DNA of 46,309 nucleotides from Mangrovactinospora gilvigrisea (GCF_001879105.1 NZ_MLCF01000102.1:1-46309), one strand, 5' to 3'; positions 17,058-25,965 are shown, numbered from the stretch's first letter. The notes: generated by a model not told the origin, from the letters alone. Translations and numbers: made by a program.

Positions 17058-17063
17058 TACGCT
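17058..17063 (+). promoter_or_regulatory. -10 element of a leaderless tmk transcript
   Basis: TACGCT ends 6 nt before the ATG at 17070 and no ribosome-binding site is present, the arrangement of leaderless actinobacterial mRNAs. The -35 is poor (CTGACG at 17032-17037, spacer about 20). Confidence 0.45.
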
Positions 17064-17069
17064 GGCTGA

Positions 17070-20000
17070 ATGGCCTCGACTCCACCGAAACCGACATCTC
17101 CATCGACGTCCCCGGCGTCCTCGGCGCCGCCCTCGGTCGAGCGCGCGGTGCTGCGGGTGCCGGGCATGCGGAGGCTGTGGGGCATCCACCTGATCGGCGG
17201 GATCGCGGATCGGCTGGCGCTGCTGGTGGTCGTCGCGCTCACCGCGGTCGCGGCCGCCGGAGGGGGCTCCTTCGGCGGGGGCGTGCGGGGCGTGGCGTTC
17301 GCCGTCGCGGTGGCGCTGGCGGCGCGGCTGGCCGCCACGCTGCTGGGCGGCGCGGTGCTGCTCGGGCCGCTGGCCGCGGCCGTGGGCCGGGCGGACCGCC
17401 GCTGGGTGCTGATGGCGGGCGACGCGGTGCGTGCCGCGCTGGCGGCGGTGGCGCCGCTGTGGGTGGGTTGGTTCGGGGCCGGCCGGGCGGTCGGCTGGCT
17501 GGTGGCCTCCGCGTTCGTGCTGGGGCTGGCGGAGCGGGTGTGGACGGTGGCGCGGGGCACGGCGGAGGCGCGGCTGCTGCCGGCCGGGCCGGCGGCCGCG
17601 TCCACTTCCGGTGGCTCGGGTGCTTCGGGTGCTTCGGGTGGCTCGGGTGCGGACGGGGATGCGGCCGGGGCGCCGTCCGGGCACCGCCCGTCGATGCGTC
17701 AGCTGGAGGCGCTGCGGGCGCTCGGGCAGCGCACCGGGTACGCGGCGCTGCCGCTGGGCGCGGCGGCGCTGGTGGTGCTGGGGCTCGTCAACCGGGCGCT
17801 GGCCACCGGGGTTTCCTGGTTCGCGGGGCACGGCCTGGCGATACCCGCGTTCGGCGCGGCGGCGGGCTTTGCGGCGGCGATCGCGGTGCTCTGGCCGGCG
17901 ACGCTGGCGCAGGGGCCGGTGGCGCCGGTCGTGGTGCGCTCCCCGCTGCAGGGTCTGCGTCCGCCGAAGGCCGTGGGCGGCTCGCGGGCGGCGGTTGCCG
18001 GTGGTGACGGTGCGGCGGCCGAGGGGTCGTCGGGCGGGTCCGCTGATGGGGCGTCGGGCCCGGCCGCTGCGGTTGCGGCGGCGGGGAAGGCGCCGGCCGC
18101 CTCGGCGAAGGCCGACGCGGTGGGCACCGCCGTGGTGGGCGTCGACGTGGTGGGCGTCGACGCGGCGAGCGCCGACGCGGTGGGCAAGGCGGACGGCGGC
18201 GCGCCGTCGGCACCGCCCGCGCCGAAGCTCTCGAAGTCGTCGGCGGTGCCGGAGGTGTCGAAGGCGGCGGACGCACCCGGTGAGGGCGCCGAGGCCGGCT
18301 CCAGTGCGGATGGCAAGGCCGCTGCCGCGAAGGCCGGCGACCCGAAGCCCGCGTCCGCCAAGCCCGGCGACCCGAAGCCCGCGTCCGCCAAGCCCGGCGC
18401 CGCGCGCGCCTGGCGGGGGCGGACGGGGGCGCTGCCGGCGCTCACCTTCGTCTCGGCCGCACTCTGCGGCCTGCTCGCCGCGTTCGCCGGCGTCTCCCTG
18501 CTGGAGGCGGGCGACCTCGGGGCCGGTCCGGTCGGCTGGGGCCTGCTGCTGGTCGCCGCCGGCGGCGGTCCGCTGCTCGGGGCGCGGGTGGCGCCGCGGC
18601 TGCTGCCGCGGCTGGAGCGCCGCGCCCTGGTTCCGCTCGCCGCCGGCACCGCCGGCCTGGCGCTGCTGATCGCCGCGTTCGTTCCGGACTTCGTCCTCGT
18701 CCTCGTCCTGGTGCTGCTCGCCGGGGCGGCCGTCGGCGTCGGGCGCTCCGTCTGCGGCGCGCTCGCCGCGCAGGAGGGCGAGGAGGCGCGGCAGCCGCGC
18801 ATCGCCGAGCACCTGGCCGCCGCCCAGCGGGTGGCCGTCGGCGTCGGCCTGCTCGTCGGCCCGCTGCTGGCCGCCGCCATCGGCACTGCCGACTTCACCG
18901 ACGCCCCGCTGCGCGGCGCCGCCGACCCCGGCTTCCAGCACGGCGGCGCCGGGTTCGCGCTGCTCGTCACAGGCGCGGCCGGGCTCGTCGAGGCCGCCGT
19001 CGCCCGGGCCCGGGTGGCGTCCGCCGTGCACGGCGTCGGCCGCGCGCTGGTCGCCTCGGTGCGCGGCGGCGCCCCCGCCGCGTCGGCCGCCACGACCGAC
19101 GAACGCCCCACCGGCAACGGGTACTTCCTGGTGCTGGAGGGCGGCGACGGTGTCGGCAAGAGCACCCAGATCGAGGCGCTCTCCGCGTGGATCCGCTCCA
19201 AGGGCCACGAGGTGGTCGTCACCCGCGAGCCCGGCTCGACCGGCTTCGGCAAGCGGCTGCGCGAGATCGTCCTCGCCAAGGAGACGGGCGCGCTCTCGCA
19301 CCGCGCCGAGGCCCTGCTCTACGCGGCGGACCGCGCCGAGCACGTGGCCTCGGTGGTGCGGCCCGCGCTGGCCCGCGGCGCCGTCGTCATCTCCGACCGC
19401 TACATGGACTCCTCCATCGCCTACCAGGGCGCCGGCCGCGACCTGGACGGCGAGGAGGTGGCCGGCCTCTCCCGGTGGGCCACCCGCGGGCTGGTCCCCG
19501 ATCTGACGGTCGTTCTGGACCTCGACCCCGCCGAGGCGCGGCGCCGCCGCGGCGACGGCCGGGGCGAGGCGGCCGAGGACCGCATCGAGGCCGAGGGCGA
19601 CGGGTTCCACGGCCGGGTGCGCGAGTCGTTCCTGGCGCTGGCCGCCGCCGACCCCGGCCGCTACCTGGTGGTGGACGCGGCCCAGGCCGCCTACTCCGTC
19701 ACCACCGCGATCCGGCACCGGCTCGACCGCGAACTGCCGCTCTCCGAGCAGGAGAAGGAGGCGCGCGCCGAGCAGGAGCGCAAGGCCCGCGAGGAGGCCG
19801 AGCGGCTGGCGGCCGAGGCGGCCGAGCGGGAGCGCGAGAAGCAGGAGCTGATCGCGCGGCTGCGCGCCGAGGCCGAGGAGCGGGAGGCCGCCAAGGCGGC
19901 CGAGGAGCGCCGCCTGGAGGAGGAGCGCAAGGCCGAGGAGGCGCGCCGGGCCGCGGAGCAGAAGCGGCGGGCTGCCGAGGAGGAGGCCCGCCGTCGCGAG

Positions 20001-21338
20001 GCGGAGGAGGAGCAGCGCCGCAAGGACGAGGAGGAGCGCCGCCGGCGGGACGCCGCGGAGCGGGCGCGGGCCGCCGAGGAGGCGCGGCGCCGGGAGATCG
20101 AGCAGCGCAGGGCCGAGGAGGCGCTGCGGCGCGCCGAGGCGGAGCGCGCACGGCAGGAGGAGGAGCGGCGGGTCGCCGAGGAGAACCGGCGGCTGGTCGA
20201 GGAGGCGCTGCGGCGCCGTCAGGAGGAGGAGGCGGCGGCTGCGGCCGCCGCGGCCGAGGAGGAGGAGCGTCGCCGGGCGGCCGAGGCGGAGGAGCGCCAG
20301 GCCGCGGAGGCGCGCAGGCGTGCAGAGGAGCAGGAGCGGTTGCGGGTCGCGGAGTTGAAGCGGCGCGCCGCCGAGACCGAGGCCCTGAAGCGGGCCGAGG
20401 AGGCGGCGCGGGCGGCGAACGAGGCTGCCAACGCGCAGAAGAAGCAGGCGGAGAAGGCCGAGAAGGCGGAGAAGGACGACGGCCCGGCGGATGCGGTCGC
20501 GGAGGCGGCGTCCGAGGCACCGGCGTCCGAGGCGGCGGCTCCGGCCGCGCCCAGGGCGCGGGCGCCGCGCAAGACCGCGGCTCCGGCGAAGGGGCGGGCC
20601 AAGCCCGCCGCCAAGTCGGCGTCGTCGTCCACGGCGAAGTCCGCGGCGTCCAAGGCCAAGGCCAAGGAGAAGGACGCGGCGGCGGAGCAGGCGCAGCGCG
20701 AGCGGCAGGCGGCGCTCCGGGAGCGGGCCAAGCAGCAGCGCGAGGAGCGCACGCGCCGCGAGGAGGAGCAGCGCCGCCGCGAGCAGAGCCAGGAGGAGCG
20801 GCAGCGCGAGCTGCGCAGGCGCCTGGAGGAGCGGCACGGCGCGCCGGAGGCGCCGAGCGCTTCGGACGAGGCGACGCAGCCCAACCCGGTGGTGAAGTCC
20901 TCGGCCGATCCGGATTCGGAGACCACGGCCGAGACGACCGCGGTGCACCGCATCCCCGGTGAGGAGCAGCCCCAGGCCGCGCCGGAGTCCGGGCCGGAGT
21001 CGGCGTCCGAGTCCGTTCCCGAGAGCGATGCGGAGAAGACGGCGAAGTTGCCCGTCATCTCCGACGACGCGACGCGGACGCAGGTGATGCCGACGGTCGC
21101 GCCGTCCGTCGACGAGGAGACGGCGGTGACACCCCTTCCGCTGGACATCACCCTCGACGCCCCGGAGAACCGCGTGCCGGAGGGCATCTTCCGTCCGGAG
21201 GCTCCGCCGGAGAGTTCGGTGGAGCGCACCGCCGAGCTGCCGTCCCTCGCGGACGAGCTGCTCGGCGACAACGCGGAGCAGGCGCCGCCCGCCGACGAGG
21301 AGCCGCAGGCCAAGCGGAGGCGCAAGCGCGGCAAGTAG
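17070..21338 (+). CDS. tmk: MFS-like membrane domain fused to thymidylate kinase
   Basis: A 1422-residue fusion. Residues ~30-270 and ~445-650 are transmembrane helices in two MFS-like halves, split by a long Ala/Gly/Pro linker. Residues ~684-885 are dTMP kinase, which phosphorylates dTMP to dTDP: P-loop GGDGVGKST (Lys697), TREPGSTGFG, SDRYMDSSIAYQG, and LID Arg residues around RRRGDGRG. Residues ~885-1140 form a highly charged Glu/Arg/Ala coiled coil, then Lys/Ala-rich and acidic disordered segments ending in a KRRRKRGK tail. S. coelicolor has the same fusion immediately after topA (about 1080 aa as I recall it); this copy is longer in the linkers. It likely tethers dTTP synthesis to the membrane. 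holB follows. Confidence 0.93.
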   Translation: MASTPPKPTSPSTSPASSAPPSVERAVLRVPGMRRLWGIHLIGGIADRLALLVVVALTAVAAAGGGSFGGGVRGVAFAVAVALAARLAATLLGGAVLLGPLAAAVGRADRRWVLMAGDAVRAALAAVAPLWVGWFGAGRAVGWLVASAFVLGLAERVWTVARGTAEARLLPAGPAAASTSGGSGASGASGGSGADGDAAGAPSGHRPSMRQLEALRALGQRTGYAALPLGAAALVVLGLVNRALATGVSWFAGHGLAIPAFGAAAGFAAAIAVLWPATLAQGPVAPVVVRSPLQGLRPPKAVGGSRAAVAGGDGAAAEGSSGGSADGASGPAAAVAAAGKAPAASAKADAVGTAVVGVDVVGVDAASADAVGKADGGAPSAPPAPKLSKSSAVPEVSKAADAPGEGAEAGSSADGKAAAAKAGDPKPASAKPGDPKPASAKPGAARAWRGRTGALPALTFVSAALCGLLAAFAGVSLLEAGDLGAGPVGWGLLLVAAGGGPLLGARVAPRLLPRLERRALVPLAAGTAGLALLIAAFVPDFVLVLVLVLLAGAAVGVGRSVCGALAAQEGEEARQPRIAEHLAAAQRVAVGVGLLVGPLLAAAIGTADFTDAPLRGAADPGFQHGGAGFALLVTGAAGLVEAAVARARVASAVHGVGRALVASVRGGAPAASAATTDERPTGNGYFLVLEGGDGVGKSTQIEALSAWIRSKGHEVVVTREPGSTGFGKRLREIVLAKETGALSHRAEALLYAADRAEHVASVVRPALARGAVVISDRYMDSSIAYQGAGRDLDGEEVAGLSRWATRGLVPDLTVVLDLDPAEARRRRGDGRGEAAEDRIEAEGDGFHGRVRESFLALAAADPGRYLVVDAAQAAYSVTTAIRHRLDRELPLSEQEKEARAEQERKAREEAERLAAEAAEREREKQELIARLRAEAEEREAAKAAEERRLEEERKAEEARRAAEQKRRAAEEEARRREAEEEQRRKDEEERRRRDAAERARAAEEARRREIEQRRAEEALRRAEAERARQEEERRVAEENRRLVEEALRRRQEEEAAAAAAAAEEEERRRAAEAEERQAAEARRRAEEQERLRVAELKRRAAETEALKRAEEAARAANEAANAQKKQAEKAEKAEKDDGPADAVAEAASEAPASEAAAPAAPRARAPRKTAAPAKGRAKPAAKSASSSTAKSAASKAKAKEKDAAAEQAQRERQAALRERAKQQREERTRREEEQRRREQSQEERQRELRRRLEERHGAPEAPSASDEATQPNPVVKSSADPDSETTAETTAVHRIPGEEQPQAAPESGPESASESVPESDAEKTAKLPVISDDATRTQVMPTVAPSVDEETAVTPLPLDITLDAPENRVPEGIFRPEAPPESSVERTAELPSLADELLGDNAEQAPPADEEPQAKRRRKRGK
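18336..18395 (+). repeat. 30-bp in-frame tandem repeat, two copies
   Basis: Two identical 30-bp units encode GDPKPASAKP twice (residues ~423-442) in the disordered linker between the two membrane halves of the tmk fusion. It is a recent in-frame duplication and neutral for the domains. Confidence 0.9.
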
Positions 21339-21399
21339 CCCGCGTCCGCGCCGGCCGTCCGCCGGTCCTTCGCCGTCACGGCTGCCGCCCCCGCCGCCG

Positions 21400-21420
21400 T
21401 CCCCGCGCCGCCCGCGGGGA
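21400..21420 (+). terminator. Hairpin after tmk
   Basis: An 8-bp stem (TCCCCGCG/CGCGGGGA) with a 5-nt loop lies between tmk and holB. There is no T-run, so termination is uncertain. Confidence 0.45.
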
Positions 21421-21457
21421 TGCCGGCGGTGTCGGATGCGTCCATTAACGTGGGGGC

Positions 21458-22663
21458 ATGGCCGTGTGGGATGACCTGGTGGGGCAGCAGCCCGTCGTCG
21501 AGGAGCTGTCGGCCGCCGCCACGTCCGCGGCGGCGGTGGTGGCGGGCTCCGCCGACGCCTCGGCCGCCTCGCGGATGACGCATGCCTGGCTGGTGACGGG
21601 CCCGCCCGGGGCCGGCCGGTCCACCGCGGCGCGGGCGTTCTCCGCCGCGCTGCAGTGCACCAGCCCGGACGTCGCGATGGGCGCCGCCCCCGGCTGCGGC
21701 TTCTGCGACGGCTGCCACACCACGCTGGTCGGCACGCACGCCGACGTCGAGGTGGTCCGCGCCGAGCTGCTCACCATCGGCGTCAAGGACACCCGCGAGC
21801 TGGTCCGCCGCGCCAACCTGGCTCCCGCGGGCGGCCGTTGGCAGGTGATCCTGCTGGAGGACGCCGACCGGCTCACCGAGGGCGCCGCCAACGTCCTGCT
21901 CAAGGCCGTGGAGGAGCCCGCGCCGCGCACCGTCTGGCTGCTCTGCGCGCCGTCCCAGGAGGACGTCCTGCCCACCATCCGCTCGCGCTGCCGCCAGCTG
22001 CGGCTGCGCACCCCGTCCGACGGCGCCGTCGCCGACATGCTGATGCGCCGCGACGGCATCGACCCCGAGATGGCCCGCTACGCCGCGCAGGCCGCCCGCG
22101 GCCATCTCGGTCTGGCGCGCCGGCTGGCGACCGACGAGTCCGCGCGGGCCCGCCGCGCCGAGGTGCTGCGGGTGCCGCTGTCGGTCGGCGACATCGGCGG
22201 GTGCCTGCGCTCGGCGCAGCTGCTGGTGGAGGCGGCCACCGAGGACGCCAAGCAGCTCGCCGAGGAGACCGACGCCAAGGAGCAGGAGGAGATGCGGGCC
22301 GCGCTCGGCGCGGCCGCCGGCGCCGGGGGGCGGCTGCCGCGCGGCACCGCCGGGATCATGAAGGATCTGCAGGACCGTCAGAAGCGGCGGGCCACCCGCA
22401 CCCAGCGCGACACGCTGGACCGGGCGCTGGGCGACATCGCCGGCTTCTACCGGGACGTGCTGGCCGTCCAGTTGGGCGCGCCGGTCCCGGCCACCAGCGA
22501 CGACGGGCTGCGCGAGGCGGTCGCGTCGGCGGCCGGGGCGGGCGCCCCGGAGGCGACGCTGCGGCGGATCGAGGCGGTGCTCGCCTGCCGGACGGCGCTG
22601 GAGCGGAACGTGGCGCCGCTGCTGGCGGTCGAGGCGATGGCGCTGGCGCTCTGGAAGGGCTGA
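21458..22663 (+). CDS. holB: DNA polymerase III delta' subunit
   Basis: A 401-residue clamp-loader subunit. The AAA+ core has a modified P-loop GPPGAGRST (Arg in place of Lys), as expected for an ATPase-inactive delta' subunit. The zinc module is present as a cysteine near residue 66 plus CGFCDGC about a dozen residues later. The LLEDADRLTEGAANVLLKAVEEP box and the SRC sensor segment IRSRCRQLRL are diagnostic of the DnaX/HolB family. The ATG at 21458 is preceded by TAACGT 6 nt upstream, suggesting a leaderless message. Confidence 0.95.
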   Translation: MAVWDDLVGQQPVVEELSAAATSAAAVVAGSADASAASRMTHAWLVTGPPGAGRSTAARAFSAALQCTSPDVAMGAAPGCGFCDGCHTTLVGTHADVEVVRAELLTIGVKDTRELVRRANLAPAGGRWQVILLEDADRLTEGAANVLLKAVEEPAPRTVWLLCAPSQEDVLPTIRSRCRQLRLRTPSDGAVADMLMRRDGIDPEMARYAAQAARGHLGLARRLATDESARARRAEVLRVPLSVGDIGGCLRSAQLLVEAATEDAKQLAEETDAKEQEEMRAALGAAAGAGGRLPRGTAGIMKDLQDRQKRRATRTQRDTLDRALGDIAGFYRDVLAVQLGAPVPATSDDGLREAVASAAGAGAPEATLRRIEAVLACRTALERNVAPLLAVEAMALALWKG

Positions 22664-22846
22664 CGGGGTCCGACGGGCTGACGCTCCGTCTGACGCTCTG
22701 ACGGCGCGTTCGATCGGTGCGGTGGGGGACCGGCGGGGGACGCCGTTCGGGTGATCGTGCCGCGCACCGCCCGGTGATCACGGACGGCGGGACCGCGGGC
22801 ACGGCACGCTAGGGATGCACCAATTGCCGGAGTTGTCCTTCTGGTG

Positions 22847-22894
22847 GCGTCCCGGTGCGCGTCCCGGTGCGTGTCCCCGTGCATGCTCCGGTGT
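22847..22894 (+). repeat. 12-bp tandem repeat, about four copies
   Basis: The unit GCGTCCCGGTGC is repeated twice perfectly (22847-22870) and twice with mismatches (22871-22894). It lies 30 bp upstream of the GTG start of the esterase-like gene, within an otherwise feature-poor 261-bp gap after holB. It could be promoter-proximal microsatellite expansion. Confidence 0.8.
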
Positions 22895-22924
22895 CCCGGT
22901 TCCCGAGATGGTGGTGGTGTCCCC

Positions 22925-23983
22925 GTGCCCCGTCCCGCAGTGATTGCCCTCGCCCTGGCCCTGGTCGCCGGCGCCGCCGCGCTGCTGCTGCTCCGCGCGG
23001 CGCTGCTGCGCCGGGAGGACCGGCGAAGCCGGGAGGCGTACGAGCTGCCGCTGGTGCCGCGGGCGGTCGCGGTCCCGCTGGCCGGGGCGGGGGTTGCGTT
23101 CGCGGTGGTGCTCGGGTCGGTGGTGCTGGCCTCGGTGTCGGCGCACTGGTGGGGGACGTCCGGCACGGCGCCGTCGGCGGACGCGGCGGATGCGGCGGAC
23201 CGGGCGGGCCGTCCGGCGCGTCCGGCGGTGGCAACGCACCCGCCCGCGGCGGACGGCGCGTTCCGCCCCGTCGAGGACGGCGACGCGGCGGGCGGGCGGT
23301 TCCTGGCGGCGACGGTCGGCGGGCGTCGGGTCCGGGTGTGGCTCCCGGCCCAGTACCCGGCCGGCTCCGGGCACGCCCTTCCGGCGGTCCTCGTGCCGAG
23401 CGGGGCGTCCGCGCTCGCGGCGCCCTCGGGGACGGCCCGCTATCCCGATGCCGGCACCGCCCGCTACCAGGGCCTGGTGGACGGCTTCGCGCAGCGCGCC
23501 TCCGCCGGGGGCGGCGATCCCTTCGTCGTCGTCACCGTCGACGCGGGCGGTCGCTGCCCGGACGCGGCGGCGCTGCGCGCCGTCCGGGTCGCGGTGGCGG
23601 ACGCGTTCCGGGTGCGCGGCGACGACCGCGCCTGGTCGGTGCTGGGCGCGGCGGGCGACGCGGCGTGCGCGGAGAACGCGGCGCTGCGCGGCGGGTTCGG
23701 AGCGGCGGCGATCGTCTCCGGCGTCTACCCGCCGGGCGGCGCCGGCCCGCGCCTCGACCCGGCGCACGCCGCCGTCCCGGCGCACGCCGCCGTTCCGGTG
23801 CTCCTGGTGAACGCCTTCCGCGACACCGCCGGGCGCGCGGCCGCCCGCACCGCCGCCACCGCCCTCACCGCCCGCGGCGCCGCCGTCCGCCCCGTCGACG
23901 CCGTCCGCGACTTCGACGCGTCCGCCGAACGCCGCCGCCTCTTCGGGGTCGCCAACGGCTTCCTGACGGAGCATCTCCGCTAG
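22925..23983 (+). CDS. Membrane-anchored esterase-like protein lacking the catalytic serine
   Basis: A 352-residue protein with two N-terminal membrane segments (ALALALVAGAAALLLL and a second from VAVPLAGAGVAFAVVL) and an extracytoplasmic alpha/beta-hydrolase-like domain related to putative esterases (PF00756/mycolyltransferase-like). Family landmarks are VWLPAQYP, LPAVLVPSG, PFVVVTVDAG and AAIVSGVYPP. The nucleophile elbow, normally GxSxG, reads VLGAAGDAACAEN, so the serine is missing. A late Asp-like segment (LLVNAFRDTAGR) remains. The GTG at 22925 is chosen because the first hydrophobic helix starts there; an upstream GTG at 22844 would add a Cys-rich repeat and looks spurious. It is probably a non-catalytic member. 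Confidence 0.65.
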   Translation: MPRPAVIALALALVAGAAALLLLRAALLRREDRRSREAYELPLVPRAVAVPLAGAGVAFAVVLGSVVLASVSAHWWGTSGTAPSADAADAADRAGRPARPAVATHPPAADGAFRPVEDGDAAGGRFLAATVGGRRVRVWLPAQYPAGSGHALPAVLVPSGASALAAPSGTARYPDAGTARYQGLVDGFAQRASAGGGDPFVVVTVDAGGRCPDAAALRAVRVAVADAFRVRGDDRAWSVLGAAGDAACAENAALRGGFGAAAIVSGVYPPGGAGPRLDPAHAAVPAHAAVPVLLVNAFRDTAGRAAARTAATALTARGAAVRPVDAVRDFDASAERRRLFGVANGFLTEHLR

Positions 23984-24048
23984 CGACGCAGCGCACGGCG
24001 CGGCGCACGGCGGCGCGCGCCGTGTCGGGTCCCCCTGTGCGCTCGACA

Positions 24049-24066
24049 GGCCCGCGCCTGCGGGCC
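24049..24066 (+). terminator. Hairpin after the esterase-like gene
   Basis: A perfect 7-bp GGCCCGC/GCGGGCC stem with a 4-nt loop followed by a mildly T-containing stretch. It is a possible weak terminator in the 210-bp gap before the secreted hydrolase. Confidence 0.45.
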
Positions 24067-24193
24067 GTTCGGGTTGAATCCGAAAGGACGGGGGACGGGC
24101 AGCCCGGTCGGCGTCACCATCGGTGCGCGCACCGATACGCTGGCGATCACCGTGATCCGCAGTGCGCGGAGCACCCGGAAGGAGCCGCGGTCC

Positions 24194-25789
24194 ATGGTCG
24201 GTAGCCCTGCGCGCGTCGGCGCGTCCTCTCGCCGCCTCGCGGCGGTCCTCGGCCTGGCCGGCCTGCTGGTCGCCGGGTGCAGCGGAGGTTCGAGCGGCGG
24301 CAGCGCCGCCACCTCCGGCGGCGGATCCGCGCACAGCGCCTCCGGGGACGCGCACGGCGCCGGGACGCCGCTGCCCGCGGCCACCCCCGCCGCCCTGGCC
24401 CGCTACTACAACCAGCACCCCGCCTGGAAGTCCTGCGCCGGCGGCTTCCAATGCGCCCGCATCAAGGTCCCGATGGACTACGGCGACCCGTCCAAGGGCG
24501 ACATCGGTCTGGCGATCTCCCGCCACGCCGCCACCGGCCACACCAAGCTGCTCGGCTCGCTGCTGGTGAACCCGGGCGGCCCGGGCGGCTCCGGCCTGGA
24601 GTACGCCCGCTACGCCGAGCTCGGCTACCCCAAGGCCGTCACCTCCCGCTACGCCGTCGTCGGCTTCGACCCGCGGGGCGTCGGCACCAGCGACCCCGTC
24701 CACTGCCTCACCGACAAGCAGATGGACACCTACACCGAGACCGACCCCACCCCCCGCACCGCCGCCGAGGTGAACCGCCTCGAGCAGGAAATGAAGGTCT
24801 TCGCGGACGGCTGCAAGCAGCGCTCCGGCAAGGAGCTGCCGTATGTGAGCACCGTCGACGCGGCCCGCGACATGGACGTCATCCGCGCGGTCGTCGGCGA
24901 CCGCAAGCTCAGCTACCTGGGCAAGTCCTACGGGACGTTCCTCGGCGCCACCTACGCCGAGCTCTTCCCGGAGCGCACGGGCCGCCTGGTGCTGGACGGC
25001 GCGCTGGACCCGTCGATCTCGCCGGAGGAGTCCAACCGGCTGCAGGCCGGCGGCTTCCAGGTGGCGTTCGACGCCTTCGCCAAGTGGTGCGTCACCAAGG
25101 GCAACTGCCCGCTCGGCGGCAGCGCCAAGGGCGCCGGTCCGCGGCTCACCGCGCTCTTCGACCGCACCGAGCGCCACCCGCTGCCCACCCACGGCCTCGG
25201 CGGCCGCCGCGTCGACTCGGCGCTGGCCACCACCGGCGTGCTCTCCGCGATGTACGCGCAGCAGGAGTGGCCGCTGCTGAAGTCGGCGCTCGACCAGGCC
25301 GCCCACGGCGACGGCACCGGGCTGCTGACGCTCTCCGACGAGTACTACGAGCGCGACGACAAGGGCCGCTACAGCAACCTGATGTACGCCAACTCCGCGG
25401 TGAACTGCCTGGACGCGCCGTCCGCGGCGATGAACGCGGACCAGGTCCGCAAGCAGCTGCCGTCGTACGAGAAGACCTCGCCGCAGTTCGGCGAGAACTT
25501 GGCGTGGGCCGGTCTGAACTGCGCGTACTGGCCGGTCAAGCCGACGGGCCGCCCGCACCGCATCACCGCGGCCGGCTCGGCGCCGATCGTGGTCGTCGGC
25601 ACCACCCGCGACCCGGCGACGCCCTACGGCTGGGCGAAGGCGCTGGCGAAGCAGCTCGCCAACGGCCACCTCCTCAGCTACAACGGCGACGGCCACACCG
25701 CCTACGCCCGCGGCAGCGCCTGCGTCGACCGCAACGTCAACGCGTTCCTGCTCTCCGGCACCGTCCCGAAGGCCGGAACCATGTGCTGA
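24194..25789 (+). CDS. Secreted alpha/beta hydrolase lipoprotein (SlpD/SlpE, tripeptidyl aminopeptidase-like)
   Basis: A 531-residue exported hydrolase of peptidase family S33, related to Streptomyces mycelium-associated proteases SlpD/SlpE. The start at ATG 24194 follows AAGGAG. A signal sequence ends in the lipobox LVAGC (Cys ~27), then a Gly/Ser-rich spacer. The oxyanion region reads NPGGPGGSG, the nucleophile elbow GKSYGT, the Asp is in TTRDPATP and the His in GDGHTAY, giving an intact Ser/Asp/His triad with a TAP-like C-terminal domain. It likely removes N-terminal peptides from extracellular proteins. In Streptomyces it lies near holB and this tRNA. Confidence 0.93.
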   Translation: MVGSPARVGASSRRLAAVLGLAGLLVAGCSGGSSGGSAATSGGGSAHSASGDAHGAGTPLPAATPAALARYYNQHPAWKSCAGGFQCARIKVPMDYGDPSKGDIGLAISRHAATGHTKLLGSLLVNPGGPGGSGLEYARYAELGYPKAVTSRYAVVGFDPRGVGTSDPVHCLTDKQMDTYTETDPTPRTAAEVNRLEQEMKVFADGCKQRSGKELPYVSTVDAARDMDVIRAVVGDRKLSYLGKSYGTFLGATYAELFPERTGRLVLDGALDPSISPEESNRLQAGGFQVAFDAFAKWCVTKGNCPLGGSAKGAGPRLTALFDRTERHPLPTHGLGGRRVDSALATTGVLSAMYAQQEWPLLKSALDQAAHGDGTGLLTLSDEYYERDDKGRYSNLMYANSAVNCLDAPSAAMNADQVRKQLPSYEKTSPQFGENLAWAGLNCAYWPVKPTGRPHRITAAGSAPIVVVGTTRDPATPYGWAKALAKQLANGHLLSYNGDGHTAYARGSACVDRNVNAFLLSGTVPKAGTMC

Positions 25790-25829
25790 GGGGCTGATCA
25801 GGGTGGTCGGGGGCACCCGAAAAACTGTG

Positions 25830-25835
25830 TAGACT
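25830..25835 (+). promoter_or_regulatory. -10 element of the tRNA-Thr promoter
   Basis: TAGACT within GTGTAGACTGGGC lies about 50 nt before the mature tRNA. It is the only TAnnnT in the 97-bp gap and matches the usual placement for streptomycete tRNA genes. No good -35 is visible. Confidence 0.5.
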
Positions 25836-25886
25836 GGGCGCCGGTTCGGATGCGACCGTGGTCACCACGGCCCCACCCGCAAGCCC

Positions 25887-25960
25887 GCCGCCTTAGCTCA
25901 GTCGGCCAGAGCGACGCACTCGTAATGCGTAGGTCGTCGGTTCGATTCCGACAGGCGGCT
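25887..25960 (+). tRNA. tRNA-Thr (anticodon CGT)
   Basis: A complete cloverleaf of 74 nt. The acceptor arms GCCGCCT and AGGCGGC pair over 7 bp with a T discriminator. The D-arm TTAGCTCAGTCGG, anticodon stem ACGCA/TGCGT with loop CTCGTAA (anticodon CGT at 25921-25923), and the T-arm with GGTTCGATTCC are all standard. CCA is not encoded. No integrase or duplicated 3' end is nearby. Confidence 0.98.
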
Positions 25961-25965
25961 CCGAG

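Noticed and set aside
16746-20948. 1400-codon minus-strand frame opposite tmk
   Set aside because: A low-complexity mirror of the tmk coding sequence, with no recognisable motif.
22844-22924. Longer N-terminus of the esterase-like protein from GTG 22844
   Set aside because: The extra residues derive from the 12-bp repeat, are Cys/Arg-rich and precede the natural signal-anchor helix.
25887-25960. tRNA-Thr as an integration site
   Set aside because: No integrase, excisionase or repeated tRNA 3' end was found on either side.
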